A DNA stretch of 64,000 nt, from contig JANBPK010000738.1 in NCBI GenBank assembly GCA_027579435.1, positions 124,001-188,000 on the forward strand, read 5' to 3'. Each line of letters begins with the position of its first letter. Position 1 is the stretch's first letter. The notes beneath the pieces are model-generated. The model ran no database searches. It saw only the letters and a program-made list of their open reading frames with translations, and had not been told where the DNA came from. Of the stretch, positions 1-10,468 are shown in pieces. The DNA is from Candolleomyces eurysporus. Taxonomy: Eukaryota; Basidiomycota; Agaricomycetes; Agaricales; Psathyrellaceae. A program made the position numbers and the translations under genes.

Positions 1-235
1 ACACTTGATCTTTTTGCGACTGGAACGACGGTATTGTAAGAGATAACCAGGCTTATCGTGCGATGACGATAGGGACGGCGGAGAATGCTTACCGGCAGCT
101 CTCGCAGGCCCTCCAGACCCGTCTCCGCTGGAGCTGTATTGGGCGGGTGCCTGCGTCGGGGGACATGGGGTCTTCGTCGTTGCGCTTCTTCTTGGGCTGG
201 GAGGTGGAGGGGGCGGGGTCTTCGCCTTTGACCAT
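1..235 (-). CDS. Zn(II)2Cys6 fungal transcription factor, N-terminal part
   Basis: Start of a fungal binuclear zinc-cluster transcription factor that runs off the left edge of the window. The first exon (235 down to 93) encodes about 47 residues beginning MVKGEDPAPS, rich in Pro, Lys and acidic residues, and ends in the cluster sequence ACESCR. A donor GTAAGC follows. The intron ends CAG at 20, and the second exon (19 down to 1) continues in frame as RKKIKC. The joined stretch CxxCRxxKIKC is the diagnostic first half of the Zn2Cys6 DNA-binding domain. These proteins bind CGG-type sites in the nucleus. The middle-homology and activation regions lie outside the window, so the target pathway cannot be inferred. 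A longer open frame begins at 322, but the Met at 235 fits family N-termini better. Confidence 0.85.
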
Positions 236-1260
236 GGTGCTTGCAGAAAGTGGAAGAGAAATATGAAGGAGTAAGACAAACCGAGTGAATTGGACCAGAA
301 AGGATATGGGACCACGTGCCAAGACCGATCGGACCGAAGAGACTTTGGGGGGGGACCTCGTTCCTTGAGCAGAGCCCTGATAAATAAAATGCGGAGATGG
401 AGATAGAAAGGGTGCACTGAATATTCTTGGGGGTGATGCACCATGCCGTGCCGTCCTCCTCCACCGCCCTTCCCAAAATTTAGCATGTGGCTGTCCACAA
501 GGTTCTTGTTCTTTTCTCCTCCCAAGAATCGATAACGGCCTTCCTGTGTATCGATAACCGATTTAGAGTAATGCTTTCGTCCCAATTTCTTACATACAAG
601 CCAGTAAAACGTCATCAGCCACCGAAACGTAGGCCTGCAATACATTTCTCTAATCCCGTGCTACCTCTTTTAACAAGTTTCTGCCGCAACCCTCTCGGAA
701 TTCCAACAGAAATCTCGATGGCGCAGTGGCGACCAATTGTGCTCGCTTGTGGCCTGGACCGCCGTTCTCCTAGTCATTTGGCAACCGTCGGAAAGGTAGG
801 GGCCCCGCGTCTCGAGGTCCTAGGAACACTCGCCGGTGCACCACAACACTGTCGTAATAGTTCTAACACCTCCTTTGAACTTGCCATATGAGTTTGGACA
901 CTCCGGTCATCTTTTCGAACTTCGACAATAGCGGATAATTGATGAGCTATCCAACAAGCAACAGTTTATCCATTCCAAAGTTACACATTCTCGTACTCGT
1001 AACGATAGTCTACCCCTCTTCTACCGTGCTCTCCGTTCAGAGCGGCGAGTGCTGGTGAACGACCACATATTATCGTGAACGATTAATGATTGAGTGTTCG
1101 ATACCTGTGCTCCTCCAAGTCCCTTTCCGATTCCGAAGCCTTCGCACTCGGCTCGGAAAGCAGTGCAACGTCACGTGAGGCTTTCCTTGTTTGTGCGACT
1201 GAATTCAGGTCGGCGAAGGCCAAACATTTCGAGCGTCAACACCACTTTAATTTGAAGCTC
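236..1260. other. Intergenic region between divergent genes
   Basis: About 1 kb between the minus-strand zinc-cluster gene and the plus-strand poly(A)-binding protein gene, so it should hold both promoters. Short open frames occur (for example 487-891 on the plus strand), but none resembles a known protein or shows a credible splice pattern. No RNA gene was recognised. Confidence 0.5.
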
Positions 1261-2116
1261 ATGGCCGACGTCCCAACCACCGAGCCAGCCCCTACCAATG
1301 TCGAGGATAACACCGTTGACATTGCGGATGATGAAGAATCCAAGGTACCAGCCCGTTATTTTTCCTCCAAAACTAGCTAATCTCCGACCGCCAGGAAATT
1401 CTGCTCATGAAACAGCGTGTCGAAGAAATGGAGAGAGAGGCGAAGAAGCTGCGAGAATTGCAAGCTGCAGCCGAGGCCGGCTCTGAAGCAGATGAGAACG
1501 GCAACCCAGAGAGCGAAGAGGACAAAGCTGCATCGGATACGCGGAGTATCTACGTTGGAAATGTGCGTGGCATTCTGGGCTCGACCCCAGCCTCTTCTCA
1601 TTCAACCTTTTTTCTTTCAGGTTGACTACGCTGCCACGCCTGAGGAGATTCAAGTACATTTCCAAGCTTGTGGAGTTATCAACCGAGTCACTATTATCTG
1701 CGACAAATTCACCGGCCATCCGAAAGGGTAATGTCATTGTGGTCTCTGCTCCTAGGTCTCGGTTCTCATGGGTATTGTTAGCTACGCCTATGTGGAGTTT
1801 GCAGAACCAGAACACGTTGACGCAGCCGTGGCACTGGACAATTCTCTTTTCCGAGGTCGGCTGATCAAGGTATGCTGACCTCTGTCATTCATTTCCGCTT
1901 CTCCTCCTAATCACTTTGCAGGTGACTGCCAAGCGTACGAACATTCCAGGGTACAACCGGGGCCGAGGTAGGGGTGGCTATCGTGGGGGCTACAGAGGAG
2001 GCTACAGGGGGTTCAGTCCCTACAGAGGCGCCCGTGGAAGGTATGTTCCCTCGTTCTAAGACACAATCATGTTTGCTCATTGTAATCTTTGCAGAGGAAG
2101 AGGCCGTGGCTTTTAA
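1261..2116 (+). CDS. pab2: Nuclear poly(A)-binding protein, Pab2/PABPN1 type
   Basis: Binds growing poly(A) tails in the nucleus and acts in polyadenylation and RNA surveillance. Six exons give 195 residues with no frame conflict: 1261-1344, 1395-1562, 1621-1727, 1782-1869, 1922-2040, 2095-2116. Order of parts: an acidic N-terminus (about residues 1-30), an alpha-helical segment with many Glu, Lys and Arg ([14 protein letters not shown], about 33-55), then one RRM. Its RNP2 is SIYVGNVDYAA and its RNP1 GYAYVEF is rebuilt across the 1727/1782 splice. The C-terminal tail is Arg/Gly/Tyr rich ([14 protein letters not shown]), like the arginine-methylated tail of PABPN1 and fission yeast Pab2. Length and layout match the family, and all introns are 50-60 bases with GT-AG ends. 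The ATG at 1261 is the first in frame and precedes the acidic region expected there. Confidence 0.9.
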
Positions 2117-2500
2117 GTGGATGTAAAACCGCAACTGACCTTGCCTTTTAGCGTATTGCCTCTTGGTTGGTAAGTTCAGGTCGGACTGTTTGGCCGGACA
2201 TGTTTTGTTCGCTCGTTTGTGCTATGTATACCGTATCGGACCTCGCCACAAGCATTATGTGTAATAGACGTCTTAATTTCAAGTTTCTTTGTACCACAAT
2301 CTTTTGAGTCGAAGATGCTGAATGCGAATGCAATTTGAAAGGAGATTGGCAATGGACGTCACCCACCAGGCGCGTGAGAGTATTCCGTTGGCGGAGTGAT
2401 TTGGCGCGTCTTGCGCCCGACAGCTCATTTTCTTCCGTCCTTCAATTCACCGTCGTCGTTGTCGAAACTTGACGCGACTCTCTTCGGTTCTTGATTCGCA
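2117..2500. other. Intergenic spacer
   Basis: A 384-base gap between two plus-strand genes. It must contain the 3' end of the poly(A)-binding protein transcript and the promoter of the ribosomal protein gene. No coding signal or clear motif was seen. Confidence 0.4.
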
Positions 2501-3025
2501 ATGGCGTCTGCTACTCGACACATACTCAAACGACTGTTCTCAACGTCGCCACCCTCAGCAACAGCCCAGCCAGCTGCATATCCCTTCTCCAAAACAGCCC
2601 TCACACCCCCGCTTCCGAAGCAGCCCATCTCACCAGGCCTTCGACAGGGAAAGGGCTTGGTGGAGTATCTCCATAAAACGCTGCCCACACCGGAGAAAAA
2701 GGCACTTCTCGAGAAATTCTTCTCCCGCCGTTCCAACCAGCAGCTTCAACCCGGTTCAATCGTGACTGTACTCCAGGACCAGGCACCAACACAGTTCACG
2801 GGTGTTCTTATTGCAATGCGAAGACGAGGGCAGGCTACATCGTTCCGATTGCGAAATGTGCTGCAACGCACGGGTGTTGAAATGCAGTTCTTCGTGAACT
2901 CGCCGAGCCTGAAGGAAATCAAGTTGGTGAGGCCACCACCCGGAGGGCGCATGAGGAGAGCGAAACTCTTCTACCTCAGGGATGCTCCCGACAAGATGAG
3001 CATGCTGGCCGGTGGGAAGAAGTAA
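2501..3025 (+). CDS. Mitochondrial large-subunit ribosomal protein bL19m
   Basis: Single exon, 174 residues. The first 35-40 residues are rich in Arg, Ser, Thr and Ala with no acids (MASATRHILKRLFSTSPP), as expected of a mitochondrial import sequence. The bL19 core follows from about residue 80: GSIVTVL, then a stretch with FTGVLIAMRRRG and SFRLRNVLQRTGVE, then FFVNSPSLKEIKLV, ending with RRAKLFYLRD, the most conserved bL19 signature. Bacterial L19 sits at the subunit interface and helps form an intersubunit bridge; the mitochondrial form is part of the 54S large subunit (yeast Img1). The ATG at 2501 is the only start giving the targeting peptide. Nothing unusual in the frame. Confidence 0.93.
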   Translation: MASATRHILKRLFSTSPPSATAQPAAYPFSKTALTPPLPKQPISPGLRQGKGLVEYLHKTLPTPEKKALLEKFFSRRSNQQLQPGSIVTVLQDQAPTQFTGVLIAMRRRGQATSFRLRNVLQRTGVEMQFFVNSPSLKEIKLVRPPPGGRMRRAKLFYLRDAPDKMSMLAGGKK

Positions 3026-3489
3026 CATGGTATGTTGTGACCAACTTGTGGTAGTGCTGCATCCTGACCTTCTCGGTATCATAGGAATGCTTCTGTGCAG
3101 TCGCACCCTTGTCCACATATTGCAGTCCCTTACAGAAGCTACTATGGGTACTTCCAGGGGAACTAGACTGCTTGAGAGGACTGGGCAGTCACATTGAGAA
3201 CCAATTCCAGTCATACTAGATACATACCTCTCACGTAGAAATATAATAAAAATTTATAATCACCGTCTAAAGCCATGGATCTCAATAACATAGTTCTTCG
3301 TGTCGAAAACAAACCCCTTGGTGGGTTTGAATCCTCGCCTATGGCTGGGTCGCAACGCAACGTGCCTATTTTGGCGCCGGGAGTGTTTGGCCTGTGGCAA
3401 CCCAGATCGGACTCGGAATTGAGAATGGGAATGGAAAGCTGACGCTCCTTCCAAGTTCCCTTCACCCACTCACCACCACTCTTTCCAAC
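3026..3489. other. Intergenic spacer
   Basis: A 464-base gap between bL19m and the Ivy1-like gene on the same strand. An in-frame ATG at 3394 could extend the downstream gene by 32 residues, but that extension is low-complexity and was not used. No other feature was seen. Confidence 0.4.
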
Positions 3490-5551
3490 ATGGCTCCAAG
3501 TCGCCCCCGGTCTCTGAGAACACTCACATTTGGCTTCAGCAAACGTCCACTATCGCCTAGCCCTCCTTCTCCAACATTTTCAGATGTGACCAACGTTTCC
3601 GCCATGAACTTTGGCGCAAATGGACCGAGCAAGATTATCACGCGTGCCAACCTCAAGGCTAGCATACAAGCTTATGAAGACGTGAGTCTCTGAACATTGA
3701 GCGATAGCGCGCTAGCCTAAGATGTTCGGTTTCTTGGATGCAGGTTGTTAGTGCATGTTCCACTTATCGCGGCGCCCTGGTTGCAATGTCGAAGGCCACC
3801 GCAGCATTCGCGGACGCCCTGGGGAGATGTAGCGGGTATGGATGGCTCAGATAACGAATATGAATGTTCCCTGAACATATGGACTTTGGTCTCTAGGTTG
3901 AAGGGTCCGAGCTACGAGGCAGGAACTCGGTTGCAAGCTGCATCTGGTATGCAACATCTCATTGGGAACCTTCACCATGTCCTGGTGCGTGCTATCTTTC
4001 GTATCTGGACTGCCTGCGTGCTCATTCTCGGAGTTTAGGCAGACACAATCGATACCAGCTTCGAGAAACCACTTCGCCAGCACCTAGAGACCTACCGAAC
4101 TACTGTCCATGTAAGTTTCCCTCCGCTGGGGAGCCAGGAGCTGCGGACTGTTCTTACGAGCGACCTATAGGAACGATCCCAGTCGTACGAGCGCGCCCTT
4201 CGAGAGAAGAGTCAGATAATACGTGATACCGAGATGCGCAGCTTGAATCGCAAAGAGAGAAGTACGTCATTCGAGCACGTTCAAATAAAACGGGGTCGGA
4301 AATTCATGCGCGTCTATTTACCTACAGACCTTCAGAGCTTCAGGGAAGCGCTTGCCGTCCTCCAGCAACAAGTTGATGACCTCGATGAACTCAAAGTATC
4401 TCACTATCAAGAGATAGTGGAGCACGAAGAGCAGGTCTGGGATGCGGTGCAGAGCAAGGTAAGCGACACTCTTCTCAAAACTCTAAAAATGCATCCTCTT
4501 ACCATTTATCAAGGTCTGCGTCCTCGTGAGATCAACAATGGACGTTTTTGACAGGGTCACGGCGAAAGCGTACGTCTTGGTGTCGACTAAATCTAAATGT
4601 GCCCCTTTCTTAAAATAATACAGCTCAGATCCAATCGTAGAGCCTATGCTTCAGTCCGTCCCCGACCCTTTTGACTCGTACGGACCACCACAATCAGAAG
4701 ATCAAATATTCAGTATCCTTGCGCCTCTATCTATCATGACTGCCCCATCGCCGTCTCCAAGTCCCTCTGCAGGCACTCCCGAGACTGAAGCGACATCAAC
4801 CCTCCACAAGATTACGTCTTGGCTACCGGGGACATCAAATGGCCTGTATCCTGTTGAGACATCCGAATGGGCGACGGCCTCCCCACCGTCTTCACCACCC
4901 CTCTCGGCCTCTACTTCCCCGACTTCCTCTTCGGCCGCCAACAACCGGCGACATTCTGTCCCGCAGCGCAAGGCAGAATCCAGGCTGCGCTCGGTCTTAC
5001 CTTCGATTGACGAGTCCCGAACACCCCACCGTGGGTCCTTCCTATCTTCGTCTGCCGTCTCCACACCACCCCCACCGCCCCCAAACACAAGCGAGATCCT
5101 GAAGACCCCAGTTGCACGACCTCCCATGACTTCATCAGCCATGTCAAACCCTTCCTCAACATTCACAACCATCAACACCACCATGCCGTCACAAAATTCG
5201 GGTTCGACGACGACGAATGGAACCTCAAGCAGCGGCGTGGGTGTGAGTGGTGGCGGTTTTGGTATTGGCAGCACAACCTTCGGCTTCGGCTTGGGCTCAT
5301 GGAATTTTGGATACGGGCATCAACCGCCCACTCCCGGTGAAGATGACGAGAGTCAGAGCCCATCCAACACCACAACATCGACATCGACACCTCGAATGTC
5401 AACCCTCCTAACGCCTCCCGCTAGCCAGTCGCCGCCGCCACCGCCGCCAGGTTCTCCTCCCAGCATGGATCTTACTCACCCTAACACGACGAACCGTGAT
5501 AAACGGGAAGATATCGACCAGGAGCCTGTATTCGATCCCGTACCGTCGTGA
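3490..5551 (+). CDS. Ivy1-like phospholipid-binding protein (BAR-like helical domain, disordered tail)
   Basis: Eight exons (3490-3681, 3744-3835, 3897-3984, 4039-4110, 4171-4261, 4328-4458, 4514-4569, 4624-5551) splice in phase to 549 residues. A short Ser/Pro N-terminus leads into a helical region from about residue 45 to 245 (SKIITRANLKASIQAYED; GTRLQAASGMQHLIGN; KPLRQHLETYR; LNRKERNLQSFREAL; HYQEIVEHEEQVWDAVQ), the pattern of fungal Ivy1 proteins with a BAR-like dimerisation domain. The remaining roughly 300 residues are disordered, with poly-Pro, Ser/Thr runs and a Gly/Phe patch (FGIGSTTFGFGLGSW). Yeast Ivy1 is a vacuolar phospholipid-binding protein that contacts Ypt7 and Vps33, so a role at the vacuole or endosome is inferred. 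The long tail is common in basidiomycete members and is probably regulatory. Confidence 0.85.
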
Positions 5552-5917
5552 TAAACATACGGAGCTTGAGAGTCCTCCCGCCGGTCGACAAGAGTAAGTG
5601 ATAGACCTTATGACGCGATGACTAGTATACAGCACGAGTAGGGTGGCGTGGACATTATGTAGGACATCCTATCACTATTATATGCGTATTTATGGTATGT
5701 AGTAGCCGTACCTTTTTTTTNCTCTGCCGTTCCCATTGCCATCTATCTCGGCTATGCCCCATCTATATGCTGCTACCCGCTTTGACTCCCCTTTTTTTCG
5801 AGCCGACGGTCTATATTATGTTTTCGCCTCCAGGCGTCATGTACCTTTTCCCGGCTATTCTATGAACGTGTTTTTGGCACCCAGCGCGCGTCCTCGGGAA
5901 GGAATGTTTCCTCCCGT
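5552..5917. other. Convergent 3' intergenic region
   Basis: Gap of 366 bases between the convergent 3' ends of the Ivy1-like gene and the aspartyl-tRNA synthetase gene. It includes a T-run with one N near 5713-5721. It should hold both transcript ends. No gene was seen. Confidence 0.4.
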
Positions 5918-8900
5918 TCAGTGTTCCGAGCTCGGGTTGTTGGAGTTCGAATCGCTTTTGCCAGTTATCGGTTTAAGGCCATATTGTTCCAGGGTTCGAG
6001 CGTCCACAGCTGCAGGGCTCTTGAAAAGAAGATCCGACCCTCCACTTGTCTTAGGGAACGCAATCACGTCCCGGATCGACTGCGACTTACACAGTATCGC
6101 CATCAGACGATCGAAACCTAGTGAAAGGGATTGATAACAGGTTAGCTCACATAGAACGCGGGAGCGGGAGTAAGGGATTGGTATCTATAGAGACATAAAT
6201 GAAGGTACTCGCCTAGCGCTATGCCTCCATGCGGTGGTGCGCCACACCGGAGGGCTTGCAGGAGGTGGTTGAATGGCNGCTTTTTCTTCATCAGTGAGCT
6301 ATAGGTGAAAGTAAATGAAAAAGATAAGTTAGTAATTCATTGCGATTTGTAACAAACGCCACAGCAAACACGAAATGAATATATTGACGAAGGACAAACC
6401 AAGTAAACCGAATACTCAACTTGTAATACTTTGGAAAAGATATGGTCTTGCATGTCTGCGTCGTGTACCCGCACAGAACCTCCGCCGATTTCGACCCCAT
6501 TCAATACTAGATCGTAATGCTGGCCTCGCACCTGGGTAACGAATAAAAGCCGTCAGCACACCGCACCCACTCTATCTCCCCTTCCCTTGGTCCCTCAACT
6601 CCAATATCAATCGCAGCGTGTCGGACTTAGAGAATGAAGCCACCGCTTCCGGCCTGTGTCGGAGCCAACGCCCAGGCAGACTGCGACTGAATCGGCAGTT
6701 CAACACAGGGGAACGCGATGAATGAAGTCAAACGGAAGGTAGAGATGCCGAAACTGCAAGCAAACAAGAACGCACGTGTTGTATGTCTCCTCTATACAGT
6801 GCCTCAATGTCTTGGGACATCGGGGCAGTAAATGGATGATGAGAGCTGCTCCATCTTCCGTGAGCCAGGAAATCCTTATCCGAGTCGTCATGAGTAAACA
6901 ACGGGAACTCAGTGACCCAGAGGAAGTGAGGAACTTCCGTCACTATGTAGTCACCTTTCGTTCGTATTGTCGGTGGGTCGGATGTCGGTTGCGAAGATAT
7001 GTATTGTGGTTTGAATAGGGAGTAGATATGTGGAAGGACTGGTCAGGAAGACGCCTTTCCATCAGAACGGCCGGGCTTACCTCTGTTCTGAGCGTGCTCA
7101 AAGATACCGAGACGTGTTTTGCCCAGAGCGGTGGACCCTCCCTTCGAATTGTAACGTTAATAATCATAATTCGGCCGATCGTGAGGAGATACGAAACACA
7201 CCTTCGGTAAACGCGGGCGATGAGCGAGGAAAACATGATCCCCTGGACGCAGATGCAGGGACTCATTAAGGATCGCTTCAGGCGTGGAAGAGTCGCCTTC
7301 AAGATCAAGGTTTGAGAAGGAGGAGTTTGGGCTCGCGAACACGGCACGCGCTGTCTCGCTTTTCAGGAGCCATTTATCCAAATTGCTTTCTGTAAGGGTG
7401 ATGTGCTCCTAAGAGCGGGGGCGGTGCATGATCGGTGAAGCAGAAGGTGCGGGATGCAGGAAAGGGGATTAGATCGAGAGAGGAAGGTTGGTTTGAGAGA
7501 TATGGGTGCAACTTTGATTAGCACACGACTGATTCTGATGATAACTCCAACCCAACCTACCGCATGTGCTTGGTCCAAACTCCGCGACGCGTCGAGGAAC
7601 TCAGGCTCATGGGATTTGCGCACCACGATGCATTCTAAAACCTCTTCATCACCAGTCGATGATGGTGGGTTCGAGACAGACCCTGAAAGACGATCGCTGA
7701 GATTTATAATCTAATGAAAGCAAGTAACAAGGACCCTGGGTAAGCACCAACGGGAAAAGCCACCCTCGAAATCTCACCTCAAGGCCAAAACGAGTGTCTG
7801 GTTTATCTGAACCAAACTTGACGCCTGCGTCAATAGGGGGTCCGTGGACGTGCAAGATGATGAAAACGTACGCGAGCCATAGCCTCATAGTATGTCATAA
7901 CTTTGAATACTTTTGGCAGCTTTACGCCTTCGACTTTGGACCATATTCTGCGAATCAAATCCTCGACAACTCGACGAACTTCAAGACCTCCGATCCTCCA
8001 GGTTCGAGGGTAGCCCTCATCTGGTGGCGGATTAACGTTCGTTGATTCTCCCCATGAAACAAATGCCATTTCCAGATCTATCTGGGTAAACTCGGGCTGT
8101 CTGTCTTTACGGCCGTCTTCGTCCCTGAAGCACTTGGCGATCTGGAAGTATTTGTCAACAGCGCCGGAGCAAATAAGTAATTGCTTCGGTTGTTGAGGGG
8201 ACTGTTGGAGAGCATAAAAGTGAGGCTCCTCAGACCCAGACGCGCTTAATTGGCGTGTTGGGACTAGAAACTCCCTTGCGCCTTCTGGGGATGATCTCAG
8301 AAGGACAGGCGTTTCGACCTCGGTGAATCCTAAAGGCAAAAAGTTAGCAAATGCAGAGGACACAGGGCAATCAGTATTTACCGTGTTCATGGAGAGCAGA
8401 TCGCACGAGAAAGGCTACTTGGCTTCGTTTCCTGAGGTTGTCTGTCAGGACTGAGCGGCGCAGGTCCAGAAACCGATACCGGGCTCTGAGGTCTTCGTTT
8501 GGCTAGTGGAAATGAGCTCCGGGGTTTTAAAGCGGGGGGATCAAAATACCAGATTGTGAACATTGGAAGGGAGAAACGGCATGTCGGTGGCTGGGTTGAG
8601 CAGGGTGACCTTGGACACTTGTACGTCAATGTCACCCGTTGGACCAGCTCTGCGCGCACTCTGTGGGCGTAACGCGACGGTTCCCTGGACGAGAACGGTG
8701 GACTCCGGAGGAATGGCGGAGAGCAGAGCAGCCACGTCCGGGTGGTCGGCATGGTTCACAACGAGCTGGGTGGTGCCCTCGGAGTCCTTGAGCGGATAGA
8801 AGGAGACGACCTTGCCCTTCCGCTCGGGGAGGAGCCAGCCAGCGAGGGCGACGGGGGCGCCTGCAAGGTCAGCAGAGAGCTGGGCACAGGAGTGGGTACG

Positions 8901-8951
8901 AGGAGGAAAGGGTGCGGAGGAGGCGTGCAAGAGTCTTGCGAGACGGAACAT
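5918..8951 (-). CDS. Mitochondrial aspartyl-tRNA synthetase (class II)
   Basis: Charges mitochondrial tRNA-Asp. About ten or more exons. The first are 8951-8550, 8502-8382, 8329-7872 and 7816-7778; the last ends at 5918. The N-terminus [18 protein letters not shown] is a mitochondrial presequence, followed by an OB-fold anticodon-binding domain ([19 protein letters not shown]). The class II core then appears in order: motif 1 region ([35 protein letters not shown]), the motif 2 region ([27 protein letters not shown]), the bacterial-type insert ([23 protein letters not shown]) and motif 3 (GGIALG joined to [20 protein letters not shown]). This matches bacterial/mitochondrial AspRS, not the cytosolic form. 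The N at 6277 is a spurious base: removing it restores the frame through EEKAPFNHLLQ. The start codon overlaps the start codon of a plus-strand gene, so the gene has no private upstream spacer. Confidence 0.92.
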
Positions 8952-9193
8952 GATGNCGTTGACACCCTCCGCTGCGTCGTATCACCTTCACCCTTCGCCC
9001 GAACCCTCCATTTTTCACTTCGAGGCTGAAGCTGCCTCTCACCTGGCCTCCTCACTACAAACGCTATCTACCAACACTTCTACTCTTCATGTTCCTTGCT
9101 ACTTATATACTGACTGGAAATATCGTAAAAATTACTCAAAAATGTCTAATATCAACCCTCCACGTCGCCCGCCTCGTATCCGAGCACCTCTTC
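8946..9193. repeat. Segment identical to 20819-21066
   Basis: From the overlapping start codons to position 9193 the sequence matches 20819-21066 base for base. The only difference is the N at 8956, which is C in the other copy, and there are no indels. Beyond 9193 this copy instead follows the third family member at 16.7-17.5 kb, at clearly lower identity. The left end falls at the start codon of the synthetase gene. Confidence 0.9.
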
Positions 9194-9657
9194 CGCAGCG
9201 AATTTTATCCCCCGCCTGCCGACCTAGCATCATGGTTTCTGCCCTCTCCGTTCCAGGGGTTCATTCTGGAGAGGCCCTCGGCCCCGTTGCTGTTGCCAGC
9301 GAGAGACGCCTGCTCGTCCAGTTGGCGCGGGCTGCCGATTTGCTTGCGAAGGTCTGTGTTTATCTTCCCTTTTCCCGTTCCCTGTTGTGGCTCACCGACG
9401 AATTCCGGATAGAGCATGAAGCAAAGCGCCGTTCTTTCCGACGAAGATGCGTTCAATGTGGAGGTAGTCGACCGGGACTCTCTGGCTCCTCTCTTTAAGA
9501 GGCGTCCTCGTCCTTTCTGGGCTTGGGTTAGTTGCTTCGTTTGTTATACTGGTGTCCGAATACTGGATAGCTGAAATTTTCGTCAATGTTGCAGTACCTT
9601 CGAAAAGCCATGCGGAAATGTCGCGACGTTGGTCGTGTTGCTTTCTGCTTCGAGTAG
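8950..9657 (+). CDS. Unrecognised small protein, family copy 1
   Basis: Three exons (8950-9351, 9413-9526, 9595-9657), all phase 0, give 192 residues ending RVAFCFE. Not recognised. Visible features: a Ser/Thr/Pro/His-rich N-terminal half (SPEPSIFHFE), a basic proline-rich patch (INPPRRPPRIRAPLPQR), and a charged second part (SMKQSAVLSDEDAFNVEVV, then FKRRPRPFWAW and YLRKAMRKCRDV). No signal peptide or membrane segment. The same exon structure recurs at 16512, which argues that this is or was a real gene family. Its first 243 bases are identical to the 5' end of the membrane-protein gene at 20823, and its own upstream promoter region is missing because the copy begins at the ATG. It may therefore be silent or chimeric. 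Confidence 0.5.
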
Positions 9658-10468
9658 ACTCCCCCTTTTTCGAGGGCCATCTTGGCTGCTGGATCCTTCG
9701 CACTTCACTTCCTGGTCGTATTCAGTGTTGATTGCTTACTGTACATAGGATGAACCTTAGCTCTCACTCCCTTGATTAGCTGTACATTTTTGCTCACTTC
9801 TGGCTTGCCCTTGCTGCGTTGCGTCTTCTCGGATAGAGCTTACGATAGCTGTGGTGGCCTTCTCGGTTGTACATAGTCGGGTTGGAACAAGAGAGTTCCG
9901 CCTTCTGTCTTCGGTGATGGCCCTTGACGGTGTTTGATGTTTAGAACTGGATTTTGAGGCACTCAAATGGAGAGATGATAGAGAGAAGGGCAAATTATCC
10001 ATCCTTCTGGTCTAAGATAAGGTAAATGGCAGCAGGCATTGAAAATCGATCAAGCGAAAAGAGGTTTAGGAAAAGAAACGAGTGAAAACCGGGGATATAT
10101 GAGATGAGAGGTATGCGGGGCTCTCGAAACTGAGGGACAGCAGCGTGGTCGTGGGCGGAAGTGAAGAAAGCAACAAGGCTGTGGGTGGGGGTTCAGCGAG
10201 CCCCGCCTTCCGCCCCGTAATGGTCATATTTGGGCATGGTCCGCGCACCAGAGGCGCCCCCGAGTCATCGTGGCTGTTCGGCATTACCATACACAGACAA
10301 GGGTCGGTACTCCGCTTCTCCATTCCTCCGCTCTTCGAGCTCACCCAGTCTCCATGGCATGCTTTTGGAGCCAGTTGAATACTACATCAATAATGCAGCT
10401 AACTAGCTACTAGTCTGGATAGCTGGGACTGAAACCCAAATAGGGGTTAGCTACGCGGTGGCAAGCGT
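9658..10468. other. 3' remainder of truncated repeat block C
   Basis: No gene. Positions about 9660-10130 resemble 17210-17700; for example a GCTGTACATTTT-type core at about 9779 recurs at 17356 followed by similar CTTCTGGCTTGCC text. This marks the stretch as the tail of a third, truncated copy of the duplicated block. Nothing recognisable from 10150 to the F-box stop codon. Confidence 0.5.

Noticed and set aside
721..800. Possible tRNA-like GGCGCAGTGGCGA start
   Set aside because: No cloverleaf with proper arms and T-loop could be drawn; probably chance.
4702..5274. 190-codon minus-strand open frame
   Set aside because: Antisense to the low-complexity tail of the Ivy1-like gene; Gly/Val/Glu-rich without features.
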